Shown here piece by piece: positions 1 through 10,273 of a DNA stretch of 64,000 nucleotides. The notes under the pieces are model-generated. The model ran no database searches, was not told where the DNA came from, and was given only the letters and a program-made list of their open reading frames with translations. A program made the translations under genes and the position numbers. The number at the start of each line of letters is the position of its first letter. Position 1 is the stretch's first letter. The DNA comes from Rozella allomycis CSF55 (taxonomy: Eukaryota; Rozellomycota). The stretch covers positions 1 to 64,000 of the forward strand of contig KE560678.1 in NCBI GenBank assembly GCA_000442015.1, read 5' to 3'.

Positions 1-645
1 AAATCAGAATTCTATATAGTGCCATGTTTCGAAGACTTCAAATCAACCGTGTACTATCCATTCAAAAGAACGATGCCCATAATGATTTTCAAAGATCTAG
101 TAGCACAAGTGAAACAAGATTGCCGCAACTGCGATGCACAAGTAGCTGAAACGCTATCTCTTGTTTATCCCCACCGCTGTTTCAATCAGGAACCAGACAA
201 GCTTGGTGAATTGTTTTCTCTGGCGCTCATCTATGAAAAACCAAAAATTTTGAAACGACTGTTGCCATTAATGGACATTACTACGCATTTCAAGTATTTT
301 GACAGTTCTAGTTGCAGGTTGATTAATTTGGCGATAAGGCAAACTGATGTGGAGTTGCTGGATTTGGCAGTGCGTGCATTGGGCGTTTGCTTTGCGGATA
401 CGATATTGCTTCAAATTGAGGGACATAAAATGGCTATTGAGTGGGCATTGGAGAGGGGTGATTTAGAGTTTTTCATATATGCAATGGAAAGGTATGATTT
501 TCCGCTGCATGCTTTGGATTTGAATGTGGATTTGGTTTTGGCGTTGAAGAGGAGTGAAAGAGGGAGGTACTTGCTGGACCTAATTGATGAGCAATATGAT
601 GCTAGCCAGGATGAAATCGAGGCAAATCTCAATCCGCTTGTTTAG
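1..645 (+). CDS. Hypothetical protein, probably helical repeat, 5' end outside window
   Basis: An open frame runs from the first base of the window to a TAG at 643-645, so the true start may lie upstream or behind an intron. The first in-frame ATG is at 73. The product has repeated hydrophobic helices with motifs such as LINLAIRQTDVELLDLAVRA and MAIEWALERGDLEFFIYAME, which look like degenerate ankyrin or similar helical repeats. I see no catalytic motif, signal peptide or membrane segment. AATAAA follows the stop codon closely. Function unknown; the repeat assignment is an impression, not a family match. Confidence 0.6.
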   Translation, partial: KSEFYIVPCFEDFKSTVYYPFKRTMPIMIFKDLVAQVKQDCRNCDAQVAETLSLVYPHRCFNQEPDKLGELFSLALIYEKPKILKRLLPLMDITTHFKYFDSSSCRLINLAIRQTDVELLDLAVRALGVCFADTILLQIEGHKMAIEWALERGDLEFFIYAMERYDFPLHALDLNVDLVLALKRSERGRYLLDLIDEQYDASQDEIEANLNPLV

Positions 646-845
646 TATTTATGAATAAAATATTTAATTTTTTTAACTTTTATTTCATTGAATCTTCTAT
701 TTAAAGTAGTGAACTTTTTTTGAATCCTCTTATTTTCTCCACATGAATAAAATATTCAAAGTTACAACTATACTTCATTTAATAGTTAATATCACTTGTT
801 TATAATTGTCTTCCTCTAAGAGTAAATTTCCAAAACGAAAAAAAT

Positions 846-3800
846 ATGGATTTGAGTTTATTGTTATCACCCAACAACCAAGAACGAGAGGCGAGTGAAA
901 AGCAGTTGGAGCAATTTATCAAGCAAGACGGCAACGGCGCGATGAAGAGTCTTGTAGAAACGATGGTAGTGTGTGGCGACAGTGCGGTAAATAAAGTTTG
1001 AAAATGTAAAAGATCCGGGGGCTAGCGGCAGTGTTGATAAGAAGATTTATAATCCAGCGCAAGATCAAGTGGAAGGAATTGAGTGAGGAGACGAGGGGTG
1101 GAGTGTTGGAGGGGTTTAACCATTCGCTTGAGAATGAGAGGGTTGGCGATGTGCAAAAGAAGGTGGCTGATAGTGCAGCGGAGGTGTATAGAAGTGTGAA
1201 GAAGAGTGGGGGTAAGTGTAGTTTGAGGGAGTGAGGTAGGTGAGTGGAGTGGGCTTGTTAATTTTCTTGGACAGGCGGCGTCGTCGAATGATGGGGTGAA
1301 GTTGGTGATAACGTTTAGGATGATATACTATGCACCGTCGTTGATTGATGGGACAGCTGTTGAGTTTATTAGTGGGTTGTTTGAGCATGGGATGATGAAT
1401 GCAGAGGCGAATGTGAGATTTGAGGCGTTGAAGAGTTATGTGGAGACGTTTGGGAGTGTGAGTACGAGGATGCGTAAAGGGATGTATGGACCGATGAAGA
1501 TTGTGGGTAGGGTGTTGGGCTCGTTGGTGGAAGAGGAGAGTATGTTGAATGAGAGTATGACGTGTTTGATAGAGTTTATACCAAAGTTTAGCAAGGCGAC
1601 CAAGATGATATATGGAGAGTTGTATAAGTTTGTAGTGAGTTTGTTGGGCAAGGAGGATGTTGATGATGAGGTGAAGCAGAGTGGGATGGAGATGATAGTG
1701 ACTATAGCTGAGAGTATTCCAGAAGTGATTGATAAGGATGAAGAGTTTTTGAGGGTAGTGATACCGAATGTGTTGAAGATGTTTTTGAGTGTGGAGGAGG
1801 GTGAGGAATGGTATAAGAGTGATAGTGATGATGATTTGAATGATGTTGGATCGTTTGCAGAGAGTGGGTTGGATAGATTAGCGTTGAGTTTGGATAGTAA
1901 TAAGATGATGGTAGTGTTGGGAGAGTATTTGAATGGGATGTTTGGTAGTAAAGTGTGGCAAGAGAGATATGGGGGTTTGATGACTATATTTTCTGTAGCC
2001 GAGGGCTGTCATGAGCTGATGGTTGAGAGATTTGAGGATGTGTTGAAGATGGTGTTGGTGTTGATTAATGATGAGAGTGCTAGGGTGAGATATGCAGTTG
2101 GGAGTGTGTTGGGACAATTGTCTAGTGATTTTAGTGAAAAGGCACAAGGGGAGTATTTTGGATTGATAGTTGAAGCGTTGATTCATTTGATGAGTGACAA
2201 GGTTGATAAAGTGAAGGGAAGGGGAGTTGAAGCGATGGTGAATTTGTTGGATGGAGTTGAAAAGAAGCAAGTTGTGAATTATAGTGATAGAATAATGAGT
2301 GTGATATTTGAGTTGATTAAAATAAATGATTATATTAAAACAGCGTGTTTGGATGTGATTGTTTCTATAGCTGAATCATTGAAAGAAGATTTTGTTAAAT
2401 ATTATGAGATTATTCCAATTTTGTATAATTTGTTTGATTCTGTAAAGATTGTTGAATATAAAGATAAAGAAGTTTGTGGCAAAATATTAAATTCAATTTC
2501 ATCAATCTATAACGAATGTGAAGGTGAAGGGGGTAAAAGGGGTATCAATGGGAGTGCAAGTGGAGTCAGTGTAGTATCTACTCAGCTATCTACTCCAACT
2601 CAACTATCTACTACTCCAACTACTACTTCACAGAATTATTTACCGTTGATTGAAAGATTGAAATTGTTGGATTCAGATGATTTGTTTAATTATAAAAGTT
2701 TAATTTGGGCTAAATTGTGTAATTTGATGGGAAAAGAAATAATAAATTATATTCAATTGATTATGAATGAATTGTTTATAAAGATTTCATTACAACCAGA
2801 ATTTGACATTCAAACAGAAGATTCTAATAATGAACTACAGGGGTATGAATACTTTAAACTTGATAAGAAGAAAATTGGAATTAAAACTAGTTTGTTGGAT
2901 GATAAAGAAACTTCAATAGATTTATTAAATTGTATCGCTAATGTTTTAGATTTAGAATTTCTTCCTTTTGTTAATGAATCAATCAAACTAATAATCCCTT
3001 GTTTCTCTTTTATCTACCACGATGGAGTTTTAATTTCTTCAACTAGATTTGTTTCAACGTTAATTAAAATTTTATCAAAATTAAATAATTCAAACTTTGA
3101 TTTAGAAATCTCAAATCTTTTAATTTCTTTAAATAATTCTTTAATAAACTCAATAAACAATGATTTCATTTGTTCTGCTCTAGATTCAATCTCTGAAAGT
3201 TTAGATCATTTACGAAATTTCAATAAATTTGATCTCTTACTTTCTCTATCTGACAATCTCTTCTCTACAAGCATTTCTCTACTAGAAGAATGTTTCGAAC
3301 GACAATGCAAAAATTTAAACTTTCAAAAAGATGAAGACGCTGAAAATATTCTCGATGAAGATTTTGCTACTGATGATGACATTGTCTACTCAATCTCTCG
3401 TCTCTTACATTCTCTATTAAAATTTGGAAATCAATTTGACTTTCATTTTGAATCTCGCATTCTTCCTTTTATTTCTAAATCTTTAAATGTCAATCTTCCA
3501 ATCTACAAACATTTCGCTGTTCTGGTCTTTGATGATATTATTGAATTCTTTGGTATTGACTATTCTACAAAATATCATTCTTTCATTTCTTCTCTCTTTT
3601 CTTTACCTTCTTCTAATGATCAATTACAGGGGGTGGATCCTGATTTGTTACAAGCCACATGCTATGGTATTGGTCTATTGGCTTCTAATCCATTCTACAA
3701 ATCTTTTTGTTCTTCTCTTCTTGCAACTTTATTTTTCATTTCTCAATCTCTATCTTCTTTAAATTCTTCTTCTTTAAACTCTTCTGCTTCTGACTACGAA

Positions 3801-4088
3801 GCTGCTAGAGATAACGCTGTTTCTGCTGCAGGCAAAATCATCAAACACTGCGGAGGTGACTTTATCGCTTGGTCTAGATTTCTTCCTCTAACTGCTGACG
3901 ATGAAGAGTTCTTGGATTGTTATTCTATTCTTTTGGATCTATTGCCTCAATCTCAACTTTTGGTTAACAACAATCTCGATCCTCACATTGCTCATGTGTT
4001 CAAACACATTCTAAACAATAATCCTTCTCAGGAGTTATTCAAAAAGGTGTCTGATTTTATTTCACTTCATTCAATCAATTTAAGCTAG
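846..4088 (+). CDS. KAP121: Importin beta-family nuclear transport receptor (importin-5 / Kap121)
   Basis: Karyopherin that carries ribosomal proteins, histones and other cargo into the nucleus. Three exons (846-986, 1013-1211, 1240-4088), separated by GT-AG introns of 26 and 28 nt, splice in frame to 1062 aa, close to the roughly 1090 aa of the family. The N-terminus (LLLSPNNQEREASEKQLEQF, then LAAVLIRRFI) has the importin-5 pattern, and HEAT repeats fill the rest. The segments FVNESIKLIIPCFSFIYHDG, an acidic loop near the middle (EDAENILDEDFATDDD) and DPDLLQATCYGIGLLASNPF match importin-5 in order. Base composition flips inside the gene: the coding strand is G-rich and C-poor before about 2500 and C/T-rich after it (see findings). 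Confidence 0.9.
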
Positions 4089-4207
4089 ATTCAATAAAGA
4101 AGTATTTTAAATTATTAATGATTTTAAAGTTTTATTTTAAAAGTTTTAAGTTTTATGTAAAATAAGTATTTATTGAGCTATCGAAATAGATATGGTCGGT
4201 ACCTGGA

Positions 4208-4228
4208 CTCTATTGAGGCAACATAGAG
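4208..4228. repeat. Short perfect inverted repeat in spacer
   Basis: CTCTAT and ATAGAG flank a 9-nt loop (TGAGGCAAC). It lies in the 186-nt spacer between the convergent importin gene and the next gene, about 65 nt from an assembly N at 4292. It could form a small hairpin in the 3' UTR of either gene, but a 6-bp stem can easily arise by chance. Confidence 0.3.
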
Positions 4229-4274
4229 CCTATTATCCTTAGGTCACATATTTTCCCAGCCCAGTGATTTACTC

Positions 4275-5458
4275 TTACGAGCCCACTTTTGNAAAACATT
4301 CATCTTTCACTATTGTTTTACGCTTATCATCTTTCACATTCATACCGTGCCTTAATGTGTCTTGTTGTACTTGTACTCTCAAATCATCAGCTATATTCTC
4401 CCTAATCGCTTCTGTTGTCGCATACGCACTCGCGGGCCTCCAATATCGCTCATTCTTTTTCAAAACACTCTTCTTTCCCTTCCACTTGTCTTTAAACTCT
4501 ATATACTCTACTGGCTTCCACCAGCAACCAACCCTACTCTCTACTCTCGTCAATCTCTTTTCATACTCCATCTGCTCTTCTACATCAATTCGGGGCTTAT
4601 ATTGCATTCTTTTCAAAACTGCATCTTTCATTCTACTCTTTCTTGCTTCATTCTCAAGTTTTTGTATTTCAATGTCCTTATTACTTGACTGTTCTCTTTT
4701 GCGATCCTTACACCTTGTCTGCCTTTTGCTCTCCTTTTTAATCCTCTTCTTTTCTTTCTTCAATTCACCCTTCATCTCCAACCCCTTCACACTCTCCTGC
4801 TCAATCAAAAACTCTTCCAAAGTTTCGCCAGGCCTAAACTGGAATAATCTATCAACAGTAAACGCTTTGCCCCTATAAACAGGCTTCGCAACACTCTTCC
4901 TCTTCACAATCCTCTCCTCTACAACATCCTCCTTCTTCTCCCTCTTGTCATTACCTCTCAGTATCTCCATCTCAATGTCTTCAAAGAATTTAGCCGGAAG
5001 ATACTTGGACCGCTTCCTCAGCCATCGCACAACATTCACATTGCGGCCTTGCAATAACCATCCGCGCAAATAATACTCGATATAGTTTACAAATACATCG
5101 GAATTTCCGGCAAACCCTTCTTTGATCTCGCTTGATAGCCCAGTTTCATTGTCGCGCTGGATGTTCAGTGCACTCATGGTTGATGAATACGTCATCTTCT
5201 TTTTATTCTGGATAACCTCTATTAGATCATTGCATCAGTTACCTTTTTCACAATCTTTTTCAAGTCTCCCTTTTCAGCCTTTTCACAACGGTTCGCTTCC
5301 ATCGCAATCGCCTCACTCTCTTTGACTCGCTCGCAATCCTGTCTGTATTTCAAAAGAACCGATTTGTCTATTCTAGTTTGGCCAACCAGGCACACAATTT
5401 GTTTATGTTGCAGCCGTCTTTCATATGCCTCTTGGAGATCATTGGCAGCCGGTGGCAT
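4275..5458 (-). CDS. Hypothetical basic coiled-coil protein
   Basis: Exon 1 (5458-5243, starting MPPAANDLQEAYERR) joins exon 2 (5216-4275) across a 26-nt GT-AG intron at 5217-5242, in phase 0, giving about 385 aa. The protein is very rich in Lys, Arg and Glu, with a long charged helix (GELKKEKKRIKKESKRQTR) and a Trp-containing C-terminal part (VGCWWKPVEYIEFKDKW). No family recognised and no targeting signal. The last residues are unreliable because an ambiguous base (4292) lies six codons before the stop. Confidence 0.65.
4292..4292. other. Assembly ambiguity (single N)
   Basis: One N inside the last codons of the preceding minus-strand gene. By analogy with the second N at 23561, it may mark a contig join of unknown true size, so the C-terminus of that gene and the spacer beside it should be treated as provisional. 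Confidence 0.8.
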
Positions 5459-5535
5459 AAAAATTTCCGTATAGAATCAAATATAGTCAACATGAAGTAA
5501 ATTCAGTAAAAAGATGATTAAATGAAATGTCTAGT

Positions 5536-6216
5536 TTATTGCCAGAATAATTCTTCATTGTCGGAATCATTTAGCAAATGCGCATACGGATTGTTGGAAT
5601 ACTTGCTCACTGGTTTATGCACAGATGATTGCTTTGCTCGACGAACAGTAGCTGGTAAAGATTCAGGTGCTGCCTTCTTTGGTTGGCTGGTTTGTTCCTG
5701 CTTTCTTAGGATTTCTTTGATTTCCTTTTCCTTTTCCCTCTTTTTCTGGTTTTGGCGCTGCTTTTTGGTCATGCCGTTGGACTTTGAAGAAGACGATGAT
5801 TTCCCTCTTTTTGTTACCGTTGTCCATTCTTCTTCCTCTTCCTTTGGTAAAATACGCAATACTTTGGACTTTTCGTCAGACTTTGAGTCGGCGACTTTAT
5901 CGGTATCAGTAGAAATTGGAACTTCTTGGTTTGCTTGTTTGGTTGGTTTTTCTTGTTTGACCTTGGAGTCAGATAAGGGTTTGGCTGACTCTTCTGCAGG
6001 CTTTTTCTCACTCTTAACTGATACAGATTTTTCAGTCTTTTTTTCAGTTATAGCTTGGTTGTCAACCTGTCCGTCAACAATTTCTTTTGAAATCGACTTG
6101 ACAGGTTTTGATTGCTTCTCACCCTTGGTTTCTCCAGTTTTGGCTCCTTTGCTAGGACTAGTAAAGTATTTGCACAAAGCTGCCACACCAAACAGTACAA
6201 GCAAAGGGATAATCAT
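5536..6216 (-). CDS. Membrane-anchored, highly charged protein with basic C-terminus
   Basis: Single-exon gene of 226 aa. It starts with a hydrophobic segment (residues 2-17, MIIPLLVLFGVAALCKYF) that should act as a signal anchor. A long Lys/Glu/Ser-rich disordered region follows, then the motif EEEEEWTTVTKRGK and a strongly basic helix (KKQRQNQKKREKEKEIKE). The layout of one N-terminal membrane segment, an acidic W-x-x-V motif and a basic tail is seen in several fungal proteins of unknown function and loosely in metadherin. I infer an ER or outer-membrane tail facing the cytosol. No catalytic domain visible. Confidence 0.7.
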   Translation of the reverse strand: MIIPLLVLFGVAALCKYFTSPSKGAKTGETKGEKQSKPVKSISKEIVDGQVDNQAITEKKTEKSVSVKSEKKPAEESAKPLSDSKVKQEKPTKQANQEVPISTDTDKVADSKSDEKSKVLRILPKEEEEEWTTVTKRGKSSSSSKSNGMTKKQRQNQKKREKEKEIKEILRKQEQTSQPKKAAPESLPATVRRAKQSSVHKPVSKYSNNPYAHLLNDSDNEELFWQ

Positions 6217-6313
6217 GGTTGGAAAAATCTAAAATGCTAAAAATAGCCGCCACCGTGATCACGTGTTTCATGTTGAATGCTCAGTTCACACTTTCGCCTT
6301 CTCTTTTATTTTA

Positions 6314-7792
6314 ATGATATTTGATTATTTCAAAAAGAAATCAAAACGTTATTCGTATATACCGCTTGTGTCACTTGCTGATAATGACAAAACATATGGA
6401 TCATTGGAAAACCCGGAAAAACAAGACTTGAATAATAAGAGATACAAAACAAGAATAAGCCTAATTTATCAACTTTATCAGAAATCCTATTTAGTGGATG
6501 ATGATGATCCAAACAATAGTCTAGTTAACATTTCCCCCTGCAAAGAAATTAGAACTTTTTCAAGCTGGCTTGCATTGTTGTCGACGAATTCGTTAACGAG
6601 GATGTTCATCCTATACGTAATTCCTACTCTGTTCAGTTTGTGCTGGACAGCCTCATCTTCAATGGGACCATTTGGTTTCCTATTTCTCTATTTTGGTTTG
6701 TACATGGGAATATATTTGGCGTTCGTGACATACCTTTTTCAAATGTATTCACTGAATTGGTGGAAGGATAGCCTTGGAGCTCTCAAATCTAGCGCGTTAA
6801 TTATGTTCGTCACCTTATTCTTTGGATTGATGAGCATTATACTTCTGATCCATGAATACAGACTTGTTTGGATAATACTGGGTGCCTTTTCGATGATTGC
6901 TCCGATTGCTATTTCATGCCATACTGTGTGGATTGATCGCAATGGAAAATATAGAAACTCCATTACATCGGAAGCGGAGCTTGGACATACTTTTGAGTCC
7001 TGGATCCCAACTACCTATACTCAATTTCTTTGGTTCATAATTACATTAGTTATTTCTTATATTGGCTATTTATATTCTCAAGTCATTACTTATCATTATT
7101 TGACAGCTCCACCACAAAATAGTTTTCATCATTTGGCCGTCTCGACTATATTTATGCTTTTGCTTCAAGGACTGAGCGATATATCTGAAAGAATTATCAA
7201 AAACAGAATTGGCTGGAAACCCCTACAGGATATTTTCCAAGTTTACTTCAACACTTTTTATTTCATGTTTTACAGAACTCTTTTTGCCAAAGTTGGGTCA
7301 ATGTCAAGTATTATCTTAGTGCAATCTGCAAACGCAGCGATGTTTTTGGCGCTAAATATTTGGAGAAGCCAGAAATCATTCTATGATATACTTTTTAATT
7401 ATTTTGGATTAGATGTGACATATCAGCAGCATGTTAGGCATGTAGGCAGAAGAATATATCTTCGAATGTTGTCCGAAAACATATCCATTCTCCTGCTTAT
7501 TGGATGGATCGTTCTGTTCAAATTTTCGGATGTGGTTAAAGTTTACCCGTACTTTGACCAAAAAGCAGATAGATTCAATGATATCCTAATTGCAACGTTA
7601 ATCACGTGGCTAATTGAACGGATTTTGGGTTGGATTATTCGTCTTTATTTTCTTAACATGTTTAAGTACGACATGGTGCATGATGTAGTAAAGGACTTTA
7701 ATAGATATCCCGAATTTCTGCCCACAATAGTACTTTTAGTTATCCATATTTCCCAAGACATGCTTATGACGTTGATAAATCCAATAAAATAA
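6314..7792 (+). CDS. Polytopic membrane protein of unknown family
   Basis: Single-exon gene of 492 aa from the first in-frame ATG at 6314; the open frame upstream (from 6263) contains no ATG. After a polar N-terminal region of about 90 residues come roughly ten hydrophobic segments, for example around MFILYVIPTLFSLCW, LFLYFGLYMGIYLAF, ALIMFVTLFFGLMSIILLI, FLWFIITLVISYIGYLY and ISILLLIGWIVLF. No transporter or transferase signature recognised. Intronless, unlike most neighbours. Integral membrane location is secure; the function is unknown. Confidence 0.75.
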   Translation: MIFDYFKKKSKRYSYIPLVSLADNDKTYGSLENPEKQDLNNKRYKTRISLIYQLYQKSYLVDDDDPNNSLVNISPCKEIRTFSSWLALLSTNSLTRMFILYVIPTLFSLCWTASSSMGPFGFLFLYFGLYMGIYLAFVTYLFQMYSLNWWKDSLGALKSSALIMFVTLFFGLMSIILLIHEYRLVWIILGAFSMIAPIAISCHTVWIDRNGKYRNSITSEAELGHTFESWIPTTYTQFLWFIITLVISYIGYLYSQVITYHYLTAPPQNSFHHLAVSTIFMLLLQGLSDISERIIKNRIGWKPLQDIFQVYFNTFYFMFYRTLFAKVGSMSSIILVQSANAAMFLALNIWRSQKSFYDILFNYFGLDVTYQQHVRHVGRRIYLRMLSENISILLLIGWIVLFKFSDVVKVYPYFDQKADRFNDILIATLITWLIERILGWIIRLYFLNMFKYDMVHDVVKDFNRYPEFLPTIVLLVIHISQDMLMTLINPIK

Positions 7793-7828
7793 TTTTGAGA
7801 TCTAATTCTATTTTTAGAACAAGATTAA

Positions 7829-7935
7829 TGTTGGCAAACTGACTAGAAACTTCTAACTGGTTCGTAGTGGAATGGATTTGAAGTTGTATAATGATCCAAT
7901 TTATGATCAAGATATGACTGTCACTGAAGTGGTAT
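7829..7935 (+). repeat. Diverged partial tandem copy of the SAMHD1 gene 5' end
   Basis: This stretch resembles the start region of the gene that follows (about 7983-8095). Both contain GTAGTGGAATGG, then ATT/GATTTGAA(A/G)TTGTATAATGATCCAAT, then ATGAC(T/G)GTCA, with an internal gap. The upstream copy encodes MDLKLYNDPIYDQDMTVTE and then runs into a stop, so it is a non-functional fragment of the host gene, offset by about 152 nt. Confidence 0.8.
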
Positions 7936-8026
7936 CATATAAATTTTGAGAACTCTTTCTATTCTTAGTAATTTCCTGGAACTTGGTAAACCCATTAGAA
8001 TCTTCCGAGTGGCTGGTCGTAGTGGA

Positions 8027-9532
8027 ATGGAATTGAAATTGTATAATGATCCAATCCATGGTCACATTCATTTAGACCCTATGACGGTCAGTATTATGGA
8101 CACTGTGCACTTCCAGAGATTGAGGGATTTGAAGCAACTTGGTAATAATGAAGTTACCTATTTTTTCAGGTGTGTGCTATTATGTTTTCCCGGGTGCGTG
8201 CCACAATCGATTTGAGCATTCTGTTGGTAAATTGTGTTTTATCTATTAGTCTAGGAGTCTCCTACCTGGCAAACAACATGGTGTCGTTTCTGCAACAAAG
8301 TCAGCCCCTTTTAGATTTGACATCGAATGAGATTTCATGTGTGAAACTAGCGGGACTCTGCCATGATTTAGGTAACCGAATTATTTATATCATATAAGGT
8401 CATGGTCCATTCTCACATGCGTATGATAATGAGTTTCTCCCAAGAGCGTCTCCCGGATTGAATTGGAGTCATGAGGATGGAAGCCAAAGTTTATTCAATG
8501 ATTTAATTGACAGATATTATATTGATATTGATCCACAAGACCATAAGCTGATCTTAAAGCTTATTGATGGTAATTCCAAGTCCTCCGATATGGAGCGGGG
8601 TTTCCTTTATGACGTCGTGGCAAATAAAAGAAATTCGGTAGATGTGGACAAATTTGATTATATTACGAGGGATTGTTATTATTCGGGAATTAAGAGTAGC
8701 TACGATTCGAATAGGTAAAGACAAGAGAATTCATCAAACAAGATTATTAAAATGTTCTCGAGTTATTGGAAATGAGATTTGTTTTCACGCTAAAGAAGCA
8801 TATAATGTTTATGAAATGTTTCACACCAGATATTCTCTATTTAAAAGAGTCTATACTCATCGTGTTTCAAAGGTATAATTTAGTAATGTCCGCTAAGCAT
8901 AGGGATTGGAATACATGATCATTGACGCAATGCTTGCCGCAGATCCCGTTATGAGGATATCCAAGGCTATGGAAGACCCAATGGAGTACGTGTATTTAAC
9001 TGATGGCATATTGCGAGAGATTGAGAGATCAAAAAATCCCAAACTCTCCGAGTCGCAGAAAATTCTAAAGAGATTCAGAGAGAGAGACATTTATAAATTT
9101 GTAGACGAATATTTTTATCCAGCAGAGCAAGGGTCCAAAATCAAAAAGTCAATTCAATTGGAAGAAAAGATTGCCCAAGATATTGTATCATTTCAAACTG
9201 ACAACTCAAATATAAATAATAATGATGTCATCGTTGAAATACAAAAGATTAACTATGCGATGAAGGACAAGAATCCAGTCGATAAGATTCATTTCTACTC
9301 AAAGTACGATGAAGACACTCCAATAAGCATTAATAAAGAGCATGTCAGTAGTTTAATTCCAAACAAAATGGAAGAGACTATCTGTAGAGTCTTCACACGA
9401 GATTCAGCAAAGGTCAAGCAAGTCCAAGAAGCGTTTAGACGGTACGTACAAAAGAATACTCATTATTACAAGGAAGAAACAGAAAAAATATATAATGAGT
9501 CAGTAAGAATTTTAAACGCATATGATAGTTAA
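8027..9532 (+). CDS. SAMHD1-like HD-domain dNTP triphosphohydrolase
   Basis: Hydrolyses dNTPs to nucleosides and triphosphate in the SAMHD1 family, limiting the dNTP pool. Six exons (8027-8141, 8170-8226, 8255-8371, 8399-8714, 8743-8872, 8903-9532) with introns of 27-30 nt give 454 aa. The HD metal ligands are all present: H in HNRFEHSVG, HD in LCHDLGHGPFSH, and the distal D in DVDKFDYITRDC. The N-terminal signature LYNDPIHGHI and downstream MFHTRYSLFKRVYTHRVSK also match. The N-terminal SAM domain of the animal enzyme is absent. The ATG at 8027 is chosen because it directly precedes the conserved domain; an open frame extends to 7946. Confidence 0.92.
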
Positions 9533-9654
9533 CTATTCCTCACGGTTATGAAGCATCTCCTCGAAAGAAAAACTTGAGTCTTAATTCGTCACCGATCAAT
9601 AAAAAAAGAAAAATTCCGTTTGATATAAATAAATAGACTTATACATTTATAACA

Positions 9655-10201
9655 CTATTTGCGATTAATATATTCGATTGCTTTTATGGCGATATTTCCA
9701 TATTCTTCCTGTATAGATCTAGTATTATAAATCTAATCAATTAATATAAACTTTTTTACATCTGTAAATAATCTAGAAAGAAATGGGGTGAATGGGAATT
9801 CTGGTAATACAAATTTCCCCTCACTTTGAAGGAAAGATTGCCCTTCCTTTGTTGAAAAGTCCATTAATGGCCTTTCAATATTGACCTTTTCAACGATCTC
9901 AAATTCCAGAGCTGCCGCATTTAAAATTGGCCTAGCATATTTTCTAAACAACCGTCTGTTTCTTCTTTTCTGGTCTGTATCACCGTCTCCAAAGTAAACA
10001 TCGATTGATTCAGATTTCTCGTAGTATTTTATCGGTAACATTGAATAATGTTTAACCTTATCTATCCGTTTTTATTTCAAATAATAGAAATACCTGCCCC
10101 GACTTTATTTTTTCTCTTAGGTAAGAATTATAATATGCGGGTCCTGTTATTCCTGTCACTCCAGCACAAACCAATAGTAAGCTTTTTGAAGGCTTCCACA
10201 T
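9655..10201 (-). CDS. TIM54: TIM54-like mitochondrial inner membrane translocase subunit (short)
   Basis: In yeast, Tim54 supports assembly and stability of the TIM22 carrier translocase. Splicing out a 37-nt and a 27-nt intron gives a 160-aa protein. It begins MWKPSKSLLLVCAGVTGITG, a hydrophobic membrane segment like the Tim54 anchor. Then comes VYFGDGD and RRLFRKYARPILNAAALEFE, which resembles the family's core (an x-PGDG loop followed by a phKxYhKPVL helix). The last exon (IYNTRSIQEEYGNIAIKAIE) is recovered only after splicing. Fungal Tim54 is usually well over 300 aa, so this is a minimal version or only a related protein. Confidence 0.6.
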
Positions 10202-10273
10202 TTTAGAGTTTTCTCAATTTGTACAAAAAGATTAGACTTAAAGCAAAATGGTAACAAAAAATATGAATTTTAT

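Noticed and set aside
1878-2270. 130-codon minus-strand frame inside the importin gene
   Set aside because: Follows from the C-poor coding strand; the plus strand encodes a conserved HEAT-repeat protein.
4264-4878. 204-codon plus-strand frame, apparently membrane-rich
   Set aside because: Antisense of the Lys/Glu-rich coiled-coil gene; TTC and CTT triplets mimic hydrophobic residues.
5522-6232. 236-codon open frame on the plus strand
   Set aside because: It is the antisense shadow of the charged, membrane-anchored protein on the minus strand; its Ser/Phe-rich composition mirrors Lys/Glu codons.
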